Origin: Chelydra serpentina
Taxonomy: Eukaryota > Chordata > Testudines > Chelydridae
Assembly: GCA_037349315.1 (NCBI GenBank)
Contig: JBAIAC010000008.1
Location: 33,268,001-33,332,000 of the forward strand
Length of the DNA stretch: 64,000 bases
Direction of reading: 5' to 3'
Each line of letters starts with the position of its first letter. Within the stretch, counting starts at the first letter, position 1. The notes beneath the pieces were generated by a model that saw only the letters and a list, made by a program, of their open reading frames with translations, did no database searches and was not told the origin of the DNA. Position numbers and translations under genes: made by a program. Positions 56,503-64,000 of this stretch are shown here, piece by piece.

Positions 56503-56955
56503 CAAGGCCGGCTCTAACTTTTTGGCTGCCCCAAGCAAAAAAAAAAAAAGCAAGCGCCGCCCCGCCAAAACAAACAAAAAAAAACCCACAACCCCCCCAA
56601 GCGCCCCGCCACAACAACCCCCCACCCAGCGCTGTGCCACAACAACTACCCCCCCACCAGTGCCTCTCCCAGCCGGAGCGGTGGGGGGAGCGCGGCATGC
56701 CCGCAGCCCTGCTCTCCCGGCCAGAGCACCATGGGGGAGTGCGGCATGCCCGTGCCACCCCGCCGCAACAACTCCCGCCGAGCACCCCGCCATAACCCTC
56801 CCACCCCAGCGCCCAGCCAAAACAAACCCACCCCTCCCCCAGCGCCGCCCCAAAGTCTGTTTTAAACAAAACCTGAGCGCCGCCCCAAGATTGGCTGCCC
56901 CGAAGGTGCCGCCCCAAGCACGTGCTTGGTCGGCTGGTGCCTGGAGTCGGCCCTG
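56503..56955. mobile_element. hAT-like non-autonomous element, 453 bp, perfect TSD
   Basis: Starts CAAGGCCGGCTCTAAC and ends GCCTGGAGTCGGCCCTG. GGCATGGC flanks it exactly (56495-56502, 56956-56963). It belongs to the CAGGGCCGGCTC family of 14400 and 29420, in the opposite orientation, with an A-rich, GCCGCCCC-rich interior. Confidence 0.9.
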
Positions 56956-57489
56956 GGCATGGCCCCAGCCTTCTCCTTGCATAGGTTCAGAAATTTAGAG
57001 CCTCAGCTGGGGAAAATGGGGGTTTCCCAGCTCATTCAGAATCCAGCTGTTCCCCCTAGTCAAGGAAAAGGAGGGAGGGTATAAAAAGATTAGTATAGGG
57101 TTTGAGTGCCAAATGAAATCAAGGCTAAAGTTTGTATTTAACAGACCTGGAATTTTGCAAGCTGTTGTCATAAGATTTCAAAACCAAAAAGAAGAAATCA
57201 TTTGGTTGTGTGAGATTTCTGAAATCTTAAAGTCTAAATCTCATGAAAATAGACATCGCCTGAGATTTTGGCTGCATCTAAACCAGATTTCGAAAAGATA
57301 CCTGTGCCAATCAGGGTCCAGACACATCAAGGGGAGAAAAGGGAGTTTGAATCCCAAAGAATAAGCAGTTGAATCAAATGATTGTATACAATGTAATTGT
57401 GCTGTAAGACATGTTGAGTACAGTATTTTATGAAAGCTTGGAATGTTCTCACCTTAATCATCATGCTGAGAGATACGTATACTGGCTAT

Positions 57490-58120
57490 TGTTATGAATT
57501 TGTGTATGGGGAACTGGGTTCATAAAACTCCAGCTCCACCTCACAGCAGGACAGTGAGAGATCAAATAAGGAAAGACACCTCCCAGCCTAGTTGTATACA
57601 TGAAATCAGCTTCAAGTACCCATCCACTGTCTAGTCCAGCAAGAGACAATGGTGGACCACTAAAGTTAATGGAATGACACTGAGACAAGAAGGAATTTCC
57701 CCCACTCTGAATAACCATGAACCATATGCCAGAAGGACAAAAGCCTTTTAAAAAGGAAGCTTGAATCTGAGGTTTTCATCTAGAACTTCTCAAAGTGGGG
57801 GAGGCTGCCTGTGAATGCTGGAACTCTCCTATGGCTAGGAGGTCTGGTGGGAAACTGTTCAAAGGCAACAGGTGATTTGTACTAGAAAAGGAATTTTATC
57901 TACTATAGAAAATAAAGCCTGAGGTTGGGTCTTTATATTTATTTTCATCTAACTTTCACATGTTTACTTCCATTACTATTTGATCTCCGAATCTGTGGTT
58001 CTTCAGTTAAATAAACCTTTTGTTTATTTTTACCTCAAGCAGGTATCTGTTGTGCAAACTGCGTGAGCAGTGCGAGCCAAAGTGAGCAGATGACTGGGGG
58101 GGCTGGTTTCACACCTTTGA
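57490..58120 (+). repeat. Possible old solo LTR
   Basis: The segment has an LTR-like composition: AAATAAAGCC at 57907, a T-rich region, then AATAAACC (58010) and a CTCAAGCAGGTATC stretch. Ends and target duplication were not found, so this is a weak call. The sequence from 56956 to 57490 shows nothing. Confidence 0.3.
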
Positions 58121-58193
58121 GGGTGATGAACCAGAGGGGAAAAGTTAGTGTCTGGTAGCTAAGGACTCAGGAAGGATGGATTTGGGGAGACTC

Positions 58194-58438
58194 AGGCCTG
58201 GTCGACATTAAACAGTTAAGTGATGTAGCTGGGTCAGCCTAAGCAGTGCAGTTAAGCCAACCTAACCCATGGTGTAGACAGCACTAGGTTGACAGAACAA
58301 TTCTTCTGTCCACCTCCCCAAGAGGTGGTAGGTAGGTCAATTACCTACACTGACAGGAGAACCCCTCCTGTTGATGTAGGTAGTGTCTACATTTGAAGTA
58401 TTAGAGCTGCAGCATTTCAAGTGTAGACAAGCCCTCAG
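58194..58438. mobile_element. MITE (GTCTACAC type), 245 bp
   Basis: Left GGCCTGGTCGACATTAA and right TCAAGTGTAGACAAGCC are inverted terminal sequences. CTCAG occurs at both edges. It resembles the MITE at 42502-42762 in inverse orientation. The sequence from 58439 to 59146 shows nothing else. Confidence 0.65.
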
Positions 58439-59274
58439 AACTGAAAGGGCTGTTGGTGCAAGGAATAACTTTGCTGGTGAAAGCCAAGATAAGGCCTTGT
58501 GCTTGTGGGCAGGCTGCCAGTGTCAGATCACCAAAGATTACAAGGCAGGCAGCGACAGAACCCCTAACTGGCGGGTGATCCCCAAAACATCACAATGCTC
58601 TTTCCAGTTTTCAATCAGATCAAGGATTAAAACCATAAATTTCAAGACAGGATCCAAAGAGTCACATCATGACCTCCCATCGCAACCCGCCCCCTACCCC
58701 CCACACACGCACACCTTCCCTGTTCAAAAGAGTTTTGATTAGAATGTGGATTATGGTCAACCTCTACTAATGATGAAATCTATCTATCTATCACATACAT
58801 TACGCAATGTCATAAGAAAACAAAGGCAGCTCTGAAGTTTGAACTGCCCCATTTATTTCAATGGATGCTAATTCATTTCAATGGGTGCCAATGATACTTG
58901 AACTGTTAACATTAACTATTTCATTGCTCAAAACATATAGGAACAGAGAGAAGGATCATATTATGAATACCGCCATCACCATTTCTCAAAGTAGAGGTGG
59001 TGTAAAGGACTAGCAGAGAAGGGATTGGGTGTGCAGAAGTTGATGTACAAATTAATGTGTAAGCCTTTCATATATAGCACTGTTGCAGAAGGAGCACTGC
59101 TGGCTTATTTTCCTGAAACAGGTTCAAACTTTAAAAGTTTAGGAAATGTTGGTGTAGGGAGCCAGGGTGGCTTCCCTCTGAGCCAGAGGGTAAAGAGCCA
59201 CTCTCTCAACCAGAGTGGGCGGGGCCAGGTCAAGCCGGCTCCACCCCTAGGAAAGGGAGGGGTGTAACAGGAAG

Positions 59275-59281
59275 TATAAAG
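59275..59281 (+). promoter_or_regulatory. TATA box of the Gmr1-like LTR
   Basis: TATAAAG within GGAAGTATAAAGGGCGGGGC, next to GC boxes (GGGCGGGG at 59218 and 59282). It fits a pol II LTR promoter about 130 bp into the LTR. Confidence 0.6.
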
Positions 59282-59770
59282 GGCGGGGCCCTTAGCCCAG
59301 GCAGGAGAGCACCAGGAAGGGAGGCAGACTCAGACCGCTGGCTGCTCCCTTCAGAGCCTGCTGCCAAGCCAGGGGAGGCCCTGGACCAGGCGGAGCTGGC
59401 CCCGGAGGACGGACCGGGGTTACCAGAGCTGCCAGCAGCAGAATACCCGGAGGAACGGGAGGAGCCCAGCAGTAACCTGAGGTGGGGGAAGCCTGACGCC
59501 GAGGGTGAGCTGCACCTACCAACGGCCGAATATCCCAGAGAGCTGGAGGGATTCAACCAAGGGTTTGGGGTAGGAAGTAGCCCAGGGCAGAACTGGAGTG
59601 TGGGGAGTCTGGGGGATCAGCGTGTTGCGGAGGGATCCCCGCTGACCCAGGGGCGGGACCCTCTCCCCCACCACTGATAGGGCCCTGGGCTGGAACGCAG
59701 AGAAGGTGGGTGGGCCTGCGTTCCCCTACCCTGGCCAACCCGCCTCGGATAGGTGAACCCCAACAGCGAC

Positions 59771-60450
59771 GCAGACTCTTGCCGGCGCTCCCCTGCCTGA
59801 GGGGCGCGCCGCAGACTCGTGCCGGCGCTCCCCTGCCTGAGGGGCGCGCCGCAGACTCGTGCCGGCGCTCCCCTGCCTGAGGGGCGCGCCGCAGACTCGT
59901 GCCGGCACTCCCCTGCCTGAGGGGCGCACCGCAGACTCGTGCCGGCGCTCCCCTGCCTGAGGGGCGCGCCGCAGACTCTTGCCGACGCCCCCCCTGCCTG
60001 AGGGGCGCGCCGCAGACTCTTGCCGGCGCTCCCCCTGCCTGAGGGGCGCGCCACAGACTCTTGCCGACGCTCCCCTGCCTGAGGGGCGCGCCACAGACTC
60101 GTGCCGGCGCTCCCCTGCCTGAGGGGCGCGCCACAGACTCGTGCCGGCGCTCCCCTGCCTGAGGGGCGCGCCACAGACTCTTGCCGACGCTCCCCTGCCT
60201 GAGGGGCGCGCCACAGACTCTTGCCGACGCTCCCCTGCCTGAGGGGCATGCCACAGACTCTTGCCGGCGCTTCCCCTGCCTGAGGGGCACGCCACAGACT
60301 CTTGCCGGCGCTCCCCTGCCTGAGGGGCGCGCCACAGACTCTTGCCGACGCCCCCCCTGCCTGAGGGGCGCGCCATAGTCTCTTGCCGACGCCCCCCTGC
60401 CTGAGGGCGTGCCATAGACTCCTGCCCCCCCCTACCTGAGGGGAGCATCG
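59771..60450. repeat. 40-bp minisatellite, 17 units, inside the LTR
   Basis: Unit starts are at 59771, 59811, 59851, 59891, 59931, 59971, 60012, 60053, 60093, 60133, 60173, 60213, 60253, 60294, 60334, 60375 and 60414. Each unit has the order GCAGACTC-TTGCCGGCG-CTCCCCTGCCTGAGGGGCGCGCC, and the CCCCTGCCTGAGGGG part is a hairpin. Early units carry GCAGACTCGTGCCGG, later ones ACAGACTCTTGCCGA; the last units are the most degenerate. Confidence 0.95.
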
Positions 60451-60580
60451 CGGACTCAGGCCCACACCCTGCCGTACACTAATTCCCCGCTACCAGAGGG
60501 TGTGACCCAGGCCTGTACGTGAGACAGGAGCTCCCTACCGTCCCTAGCGGGCCGGCGGACTAACCGAGCTCCGTCACAAG

Positions 60581-60600
60581 TGGTGGAGAATGCGGGCATC
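60581..60600 (+). other. Gmr1-like primer binding site, tRNA-Ala type
   Basis: TGGTGGAGAATGCGGGCATC is complementary to the 3' end of tRNA-Ala (AGC) variants ending GATGCCCGCATTCTCCA plus CCA, and differs by one base from the commoner ...CATCCTCCA form. It lies 2 nt after the LTR. Confidence 0.7.
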
Positions 60601-60663
60601 TGCTCCCATCCCTGCAGGAAGGGATTAGAACGAGGAAGCCTTTGAAGCTCCTGTAATTGGAAG

Positions 60664-63600
60664 ATGGAGATGGAGAGGCTTCTCAAGTTCCTGGCCGAGA
60701 GCCAGCAACAGCAGCAGCAACAGCTCGTACAACAACTGGGTGCCCAACAGCAGCAGTTGCTTCAAACTCTGGAGTCCCGACATCGCGAACAGCAAACCCA
60801 ATGCTTCCAGCAGCTCGCGATGTTATGGCCGGGCCCAGGTGGGGCTCGCCCTGAGGGGACGGCCACCCCAAACCCTCCTATCCCACCAATCCGTCTGGCC
60901 AAGATGGGGCCTGACGATGACCCGGAGGCATATTTGGTGACCTTCGAGCGGGTTGCGGCAGTGGCGGGTTGGGCGCCTGACCAATGGGCAACCCTCCTCG
61001 CCCCCTATCTGACAGGACCTGCACAAAAGGCTTACCGGGGGCTCCCGGAGGAGGAAGCCCGCATTTATGTTAAAGTAAAGTCGGCTATCTTGGATGCCTT
61101 CGACATCACCCCAGAGACATTTCGGCGACGGTTTCGGGGAAAGGTCTACCCGCCGGGCGCCCGACCCCGGATGGTGGCCCAGGAATTAAAGGACGCCGGT
61201 TGTCGGTGGCTACAACCCGAGCGTCGAACAGCAGCTGAGGTGACAGAACAGGTCATCCTCGAACAATTTATACACATCCTCCCGACCCAAGGGAGGGCGT
61301 GGGTGTTGCGGCACCGGCCACAAACCCTGAGCGTGGCCATCACGCTTATGGAAGACTTCCTAGAGGCAGAGGCCCCGATAGGACCAGTCGCCCGGCCCCC
61401 TAACCCCGGACCCAGCACCCAGAAACTGGAAAGGGGGGGGGCCACCTCCAAAGCTGACACTCTACCCCGTACCCGACGACCGGACAGCGGCGGGACTGAC
61501 CTTCCCCGACGCCCTGAGCCCGCACCCCGTACTGCCTCCGGGCGCTTGACCCGACTACCCAGTCCTAGCCAACCCCGTGGCCCCACTGATGCAACCGTCC
61601 GGTCGGGGCGGCCCGAGGTAGGACCTTGCTTTCGCTGTGGTGAGTACGGGCATCTGCAACGGGACTGCACGGCGATGGACTGCGGTTTCGGCCGGGTGTA
61701 CACCGGGGAGCGGCGGGCCCGTCTTCCTTCTGCGGCCAAACTAACAGCCCCTGTGGAAGTTGCAGGGATCCACGTTATTGGCCTAATCGATTCCGGCTGT
61801 GGGCAGACCCTTGTCCGCCGGGCGCTCCTCCCGGACTCCAACCCAACGATTGGGGAGGTCCGGATTCAGTGTATTCATGGCGATGTGAAACCGTATGCTA
61901 CGGTTCAGGTCCCTATCACGGTGAACGGAGCAACCCAGTTAATGAACGTAGCAGTAGCATCATCCCTTGCCTATCCGGTTATTCTGGGCCGGGACTGGCC
62001 AGACTTCGTTGAGGTGCTTCGGTCCCTACCCACCGAGGAGGCCTTCGAAGGGACTTCCTCCGAGATAGAGACCGGCCCCGCTGTGATGGCCGACCCTGGG
62101 GTTGCTCCAGCCCCTGCCCCCGGACGGGACAGTTCGGGGGCTGTGGATCCCTCTCCTGATCTGGTGGACTTTAGCCGGGATCAAAGGGAAGATCCTACGC
62201 TTCGGTTTGCCTATGAGCAGCTGGCTCGGGTAGATGGGGAGATCGTGGAGGCCCAGCGCGCCTCCCAATGGCCTAGGTTTGAATTAAACCACGATCGGCT
62301 CTACCGCATTGACCAAGACCCCCAGCCCCAAGAGGCTCGGACCCAGCTTGTGGTTCCCCGCATTCATCGTCGGGCGGTCCTGAAACTTGCGCATGACATC
62401 CCGGCAGCAGGCCATTTAGGGCAGGAAAAAACCGCGGCCAGAGTCCTGGCCAAGTTCTTCTGGCCAGGCGTCCACCGGGAGGTGAAGGATTACTGCGTGT
62501 CATGCCCGGATTGTCAACATGCCATGCCGGCTGGGGTACGGAGAGCCCCCCTGGTCCCCTTACCTGTTGTAGGTGTACCATTTGAGCGGGTAGCAATGGA
62601 CCTGGTGGGACCCCTTCCGAAAAGTAAAGCGGGCTATCAATACATTCTTGTCCTAATGGACTATGCCACCCGCTTCCCCGAGGCCATCCCCTTAAGAAGT
62701 ATCACCGCCCGCACTATCGCTGCGGAACTCGTGAAGATCTTCGCCAGGGTGGGTCTCCCTCGGGAGATACTTACGGATCAAGGGACCAATTTCACCTCTA
62801 AACTATTCCGCCAGGTCTGTGCCCTGCTAGGGATCACGAAGCTGCAGACCTCGGTCTACCATCCTCAGACGGATGGATTGGTCGAACGGTTTAACCGGAC
62901 CCTGAAGGGAATGCTGCGACGGTTCCCCCCCCAGGACCTCCGCCAGTGGGATCAATTGCTCCCTCCTTTACTGCTGGCAATTCGAGAAGTTCCGCAGGCA
63001 TCCACGAAGTTCTCTCCATTTGAGCTCCTCTATGGGCGGCGGCCTCGTGGGGTGTTAGACCTTCTGAGAGAAACTTGGGAACACAACCCATCTACAACCC
63101 AGGGTCTACTACAATATGTCTTCCAGCTGCAGGAGCGGCTGGCGCGGGCGGGTGAGCTCGCGAGAGAGAACTTGACCACGGCCCAACGAGCCCAGGAGCA
63201 GTACTATAATCAGAACGCCCAGGCCCGATCATTTGAGCCCGGTGACCGAGTACTCCTCCTGCTCCCCTCGGAGGAATCAAAACTTTTTGCCCGCTGGCAG
63301 GGCCCATATGAGGTCCTCCGTCGAGTAGGACCTGTCACCTACGAAATCCGGCAACCGGGTCATCGGAAGGAAAAGCAGATTTATCACATAAATCTCTTAA
63401 AACCCTGGCGGGAACGGGAAGGACTGTTAATTGCCCCATACCCCCCTGAGCCGGACCTAGGGCCACAACCTCCCGAGGAGCCAGATAATGATGAGCCCCA
63501 GCTCGCAGAAACACTCACCGGGGAGCAGCGAGAGCAGGCTCTCTGCTTAGTAAGGGCGTTCCCCAAAACATTCACCACGAAACCTGGGCGAACTGCCCTC

Positions 63601-64000
63601 ACCTACCATGTGATACAAACCGAACCCGGGGTGGTGGTCCGAGAGGCAACACGGCCATTACCTAGGCGAATGCGGGAGGCCGTAGAGGAAGAAGTCCAGG
63701 CAATGCTGGAGCTGGGAGTTATCGAGCGCTCCCAGAGCGAATGGCGGAGCCCGGTTGTCCTTGTCCCAAAGCCTGATGGGAGCCGGCGGTTTTGCATTGA
63801 CTTCCGGAGAATAAACGCCATTTCGAAGTTCGACGCCTATCCGATGCCCCGTGTCGACGAGCTCCTCGACCGACTCGGAGAGGCCTGCTATATCACCACC
63901 CTAGATCTCACAAAAGGGTATTGGCAGATCCCCTTGGACCCTAGGTCCAAGGAGAAGACCGCGTTCGCCACCCCTTCAGGACTATACCATTTCACCAGGA
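60664..64000 (+). CDS. Gag-Pol polyprotein of a Gmr1-like Gypsy element (partial at 3')
   Basis: No stop occurs across 1112 codons; I read every codon. The start is the first ATG after an in-frame TGA (60643), in a good context (AAGATGG). Domains: a Gln-rich coiled N-terminus (1-45); Gag capsid whose residues ~148-237 resemble the SCAN domain ([28 protein letters not shown]); zinc knuckle [14 protein letters not shown] (322-335); aspartic protease with LIDSG (Asp376) and VILGRDW (439-445). Integrase follows: H577, H584 and CPDC (614-617), catalytic Asp646, Asp705, Glu741 (DD35E), and WQGPYEVL near 878. RT begins near 1000, with [11 protein letters not shown] and first catalytic Asp1081 in [13 protein letters not shown]. 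The remaining RT boxes are off the window. All catalytic residues seen are intact, so the element may be recently or still active. Confidence 0.93.
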   Translation, partial: MEMERLLKFLAESQQQQQQQLVQQLGAQQQQLLQTLESRHREQQTQCFQQLAMLWPGPGGARPEGTATPNPPIPPIRLAKMGPDDDPEAYLVTFERVAAVAGWAPDQWATLLAPYLTGPAQKAYRGLPEEEARIYVKVKSAILDAFDITPETFRRRFRGKVYPPGARPRMVAQELKDAGCRWLQPERRTAAEVTEQVILEQFIHILPTQGRAWVLRHRPQTLSVAITLMEDFLEAEAPIGPVARPPNPGPSTQKLERGGATSKADTLPRTRRPDSGGTDLPRRPEPAPRTASGRLTRLPSPSQPRGPTDATVRSGRPEVGPCFRCGEYGHLQRDCTAMDCGFGRVYTGERRARLPSAAKLTAPVEVAGIHVIGLIDSGCGQTLVRRALLPDSNPTIGEVRIQCIHGDVKPYATVQVPITVNGATQLMNVAVASSLAYPVILGRDWPDFVEVLRSLPTEEAFEGTSSEIETGPAVMADPGVAPAPAPGRDSSGAVDPSPDLVDFSRDQREDPTLRFAYEQLARVDGEIVEAQRASQWPRFELNHDRLYRIDQDPQPQEARTQLVVPRIHRRAVLKLAHDIPAAGHLGQEKTAARVLAKFFWPGVHREVKDYCVSCPDCQHAMPAGVRRAPLVPLPVVGVPFERVAMDLVGPLPKSKAGYQYILVLMDYATRFPEAIPLRSITARTIAAELVKIFARVGLPREILTDQGTNFTSKLFRQVCALLGITKLQTSVYHPQTDGLVERFNRTLKGMLRRFPPQDLRQWDQLLPPLLLAIREVPQASTKFSPFELLYGRRPRGVLDLLRETWEHNPSTTQGLLQYVFQLQERLARAGELARENLTTAQRAQEQYYNQNAQARSFEPGDRVLLLLPSEESKLFARWQGPYEVLRRVGPVTYEIRQPGHRKEKQIYHINLLKPWREREGLLIAPYPPEPDLGPQPPEEPDNDEPQLAETLTGEQREQALCLVRAFPKTFTTKPGRTALTYHVIQTEPGVVVREATRPLPRRMREAVEEEVQAMLELGVIERSQSEWRSPVVLVPKPDGSRRFCIDFRRINAISKFDAYPMPRVDELLDRLGEACYITTLDLTKGYWQIPLDPRSKEKTAFATPSGLYHFTR

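Larger units (their letters stand above)
59147..60578 (+). repeat. Gmr1-like 5' LTR (~1432 bp)
   Basis: The right end is firm: CA at 60577-60578, followed by AG and the primer site. The left end is less certain; TGTTGGTGTAGGGAGCC at 59147 is the likeliest TG start (59153 is an alternative). It contains a TATA box, a 40-bp minisatellite, and long minus-strand open frames caused by that minisatellite. Confidence 0.75.
59147..64000 (+). mobile_element. Gmr1-like Ty3/Gypsy LTR retrotransposon (5' part, intact ORF)
   Basis: A ~1.43 kb LTR, a tRNA-Ala primer site and one long gag-pol frame that leaves the window. The pol order is protease, integrase, reverse transcriptase. That order within a Gypsy-type polyprotein defines the Gmr1 group described from deuterostomes. 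The element is strikingly GC- and CpG-rich against its AT-rich surroundings, which suggests recent arrival. The rest of RT, RNase H and the 3' LTR lie beyond 64000. Confidence 0.93.

Noticed and set aside
56336..56998. 220-codon Pro/Ala-rich frame
   Set aside because: Mostly within the 56503-56955 hAT element and its A- and C-rich runs.
59771..60450. CRISPR-like regular array
   Set aside because: Units are contiguous with no unique spacers and the DNA is vertebrate; it is a minisatellite.
59553..60465. Three long overlapping minus-strand open frames with repeated Arg/Gly-rich peptides
   Set aside because: They arise because the 40-bp minisatellite has no stop on that strand and 40 is not a multiple of 3, so all three frames stay open with the same repeating peptide. 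This is LTR DNA, not a gene.
61146..61841. 231-codon minus-strand frame
   Set aside because: A GC-rich shadow of the gag-protease reading frame on the opposite strand.

Overview
This is vertebrate nuclear DNA, most likely from a turtle or a closely related sauropsid. That assignment rests on the repeat content: CR1 LINE 3' ends, MIR-like SINEs, Penelope-like elements with hammerhead-bearing arms, many hAT and Harbinger non-autonomous elements, a gamma-type endogenous retrovirus, and a Gmr1-type Ty3/Gypsy element. I found no host protein-coding exon, no rRNA or tRNA gene and no CRISPR array. The window reads as a gene-poor region shaped by repeated transposon insertion.

Layout. 1-2.0 kb: AT-rich sequence with nothing recognised. 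2.0-5.7 kb: a decayed two-gene PIF/Harbinger transposon (transposase and Myb/SANT-like protein, convergent). 5.77-12.34 kb: an endogenous retrovirus with two 400-bp LTRs (4 differences), a 4-bp target duplication, a tRNA-Arg primer site, and broken gag, pol and env. 12.4-36 kb: AT-rich DNA with hAT elements, CR1 fragments (a ~2 kb CR1 on the minus strand at 23.1-25.1 kb), MIR-like SINEs and Penelope debris. 36-40.3 kb: a CR1 carrying two back-to-back hAT elements and two Penelope-derived insertions, then a large TIR element with another hAT inside it. 41-51 kb: MITEs, SINEs, a young CR1 3' end, and a MITE split by a ~1 kb solo LTR. 51.9-53.8 kb: a Penelope-like element with 161-bp inverted arms, a 14-bp target duplication and hammerhead-ribozyme cores. 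54.6-58.4 kb: more SINE, hAT and MITE copies. 59.15-64.0 kb: the 5' end of an apparently intact Gmr1-like Gypsy element. It has a ~1.43 kb LTR containing 17 copies of a 40-bp minisatellite, a tRNA-Ala primer site, and one uninterrupted gag-pol reading frame of at least 1112 codons that runs off the window.

The most notable system is that last element. Its pol order is protease, integrase, then reverse transcriptase, the reverse of ordinary Gypsy elements, and its Gag capsid resembles the vertebrate SCAN domain. Second is the Penelope element, where an 85-bp segment identical to DNA 2.26 kb downstream sits where the endonuclease region should be. Target duplications allow much of the insertion order to be worked out by eye. 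Family names come from motifs and remembered consensus features, not from searches.
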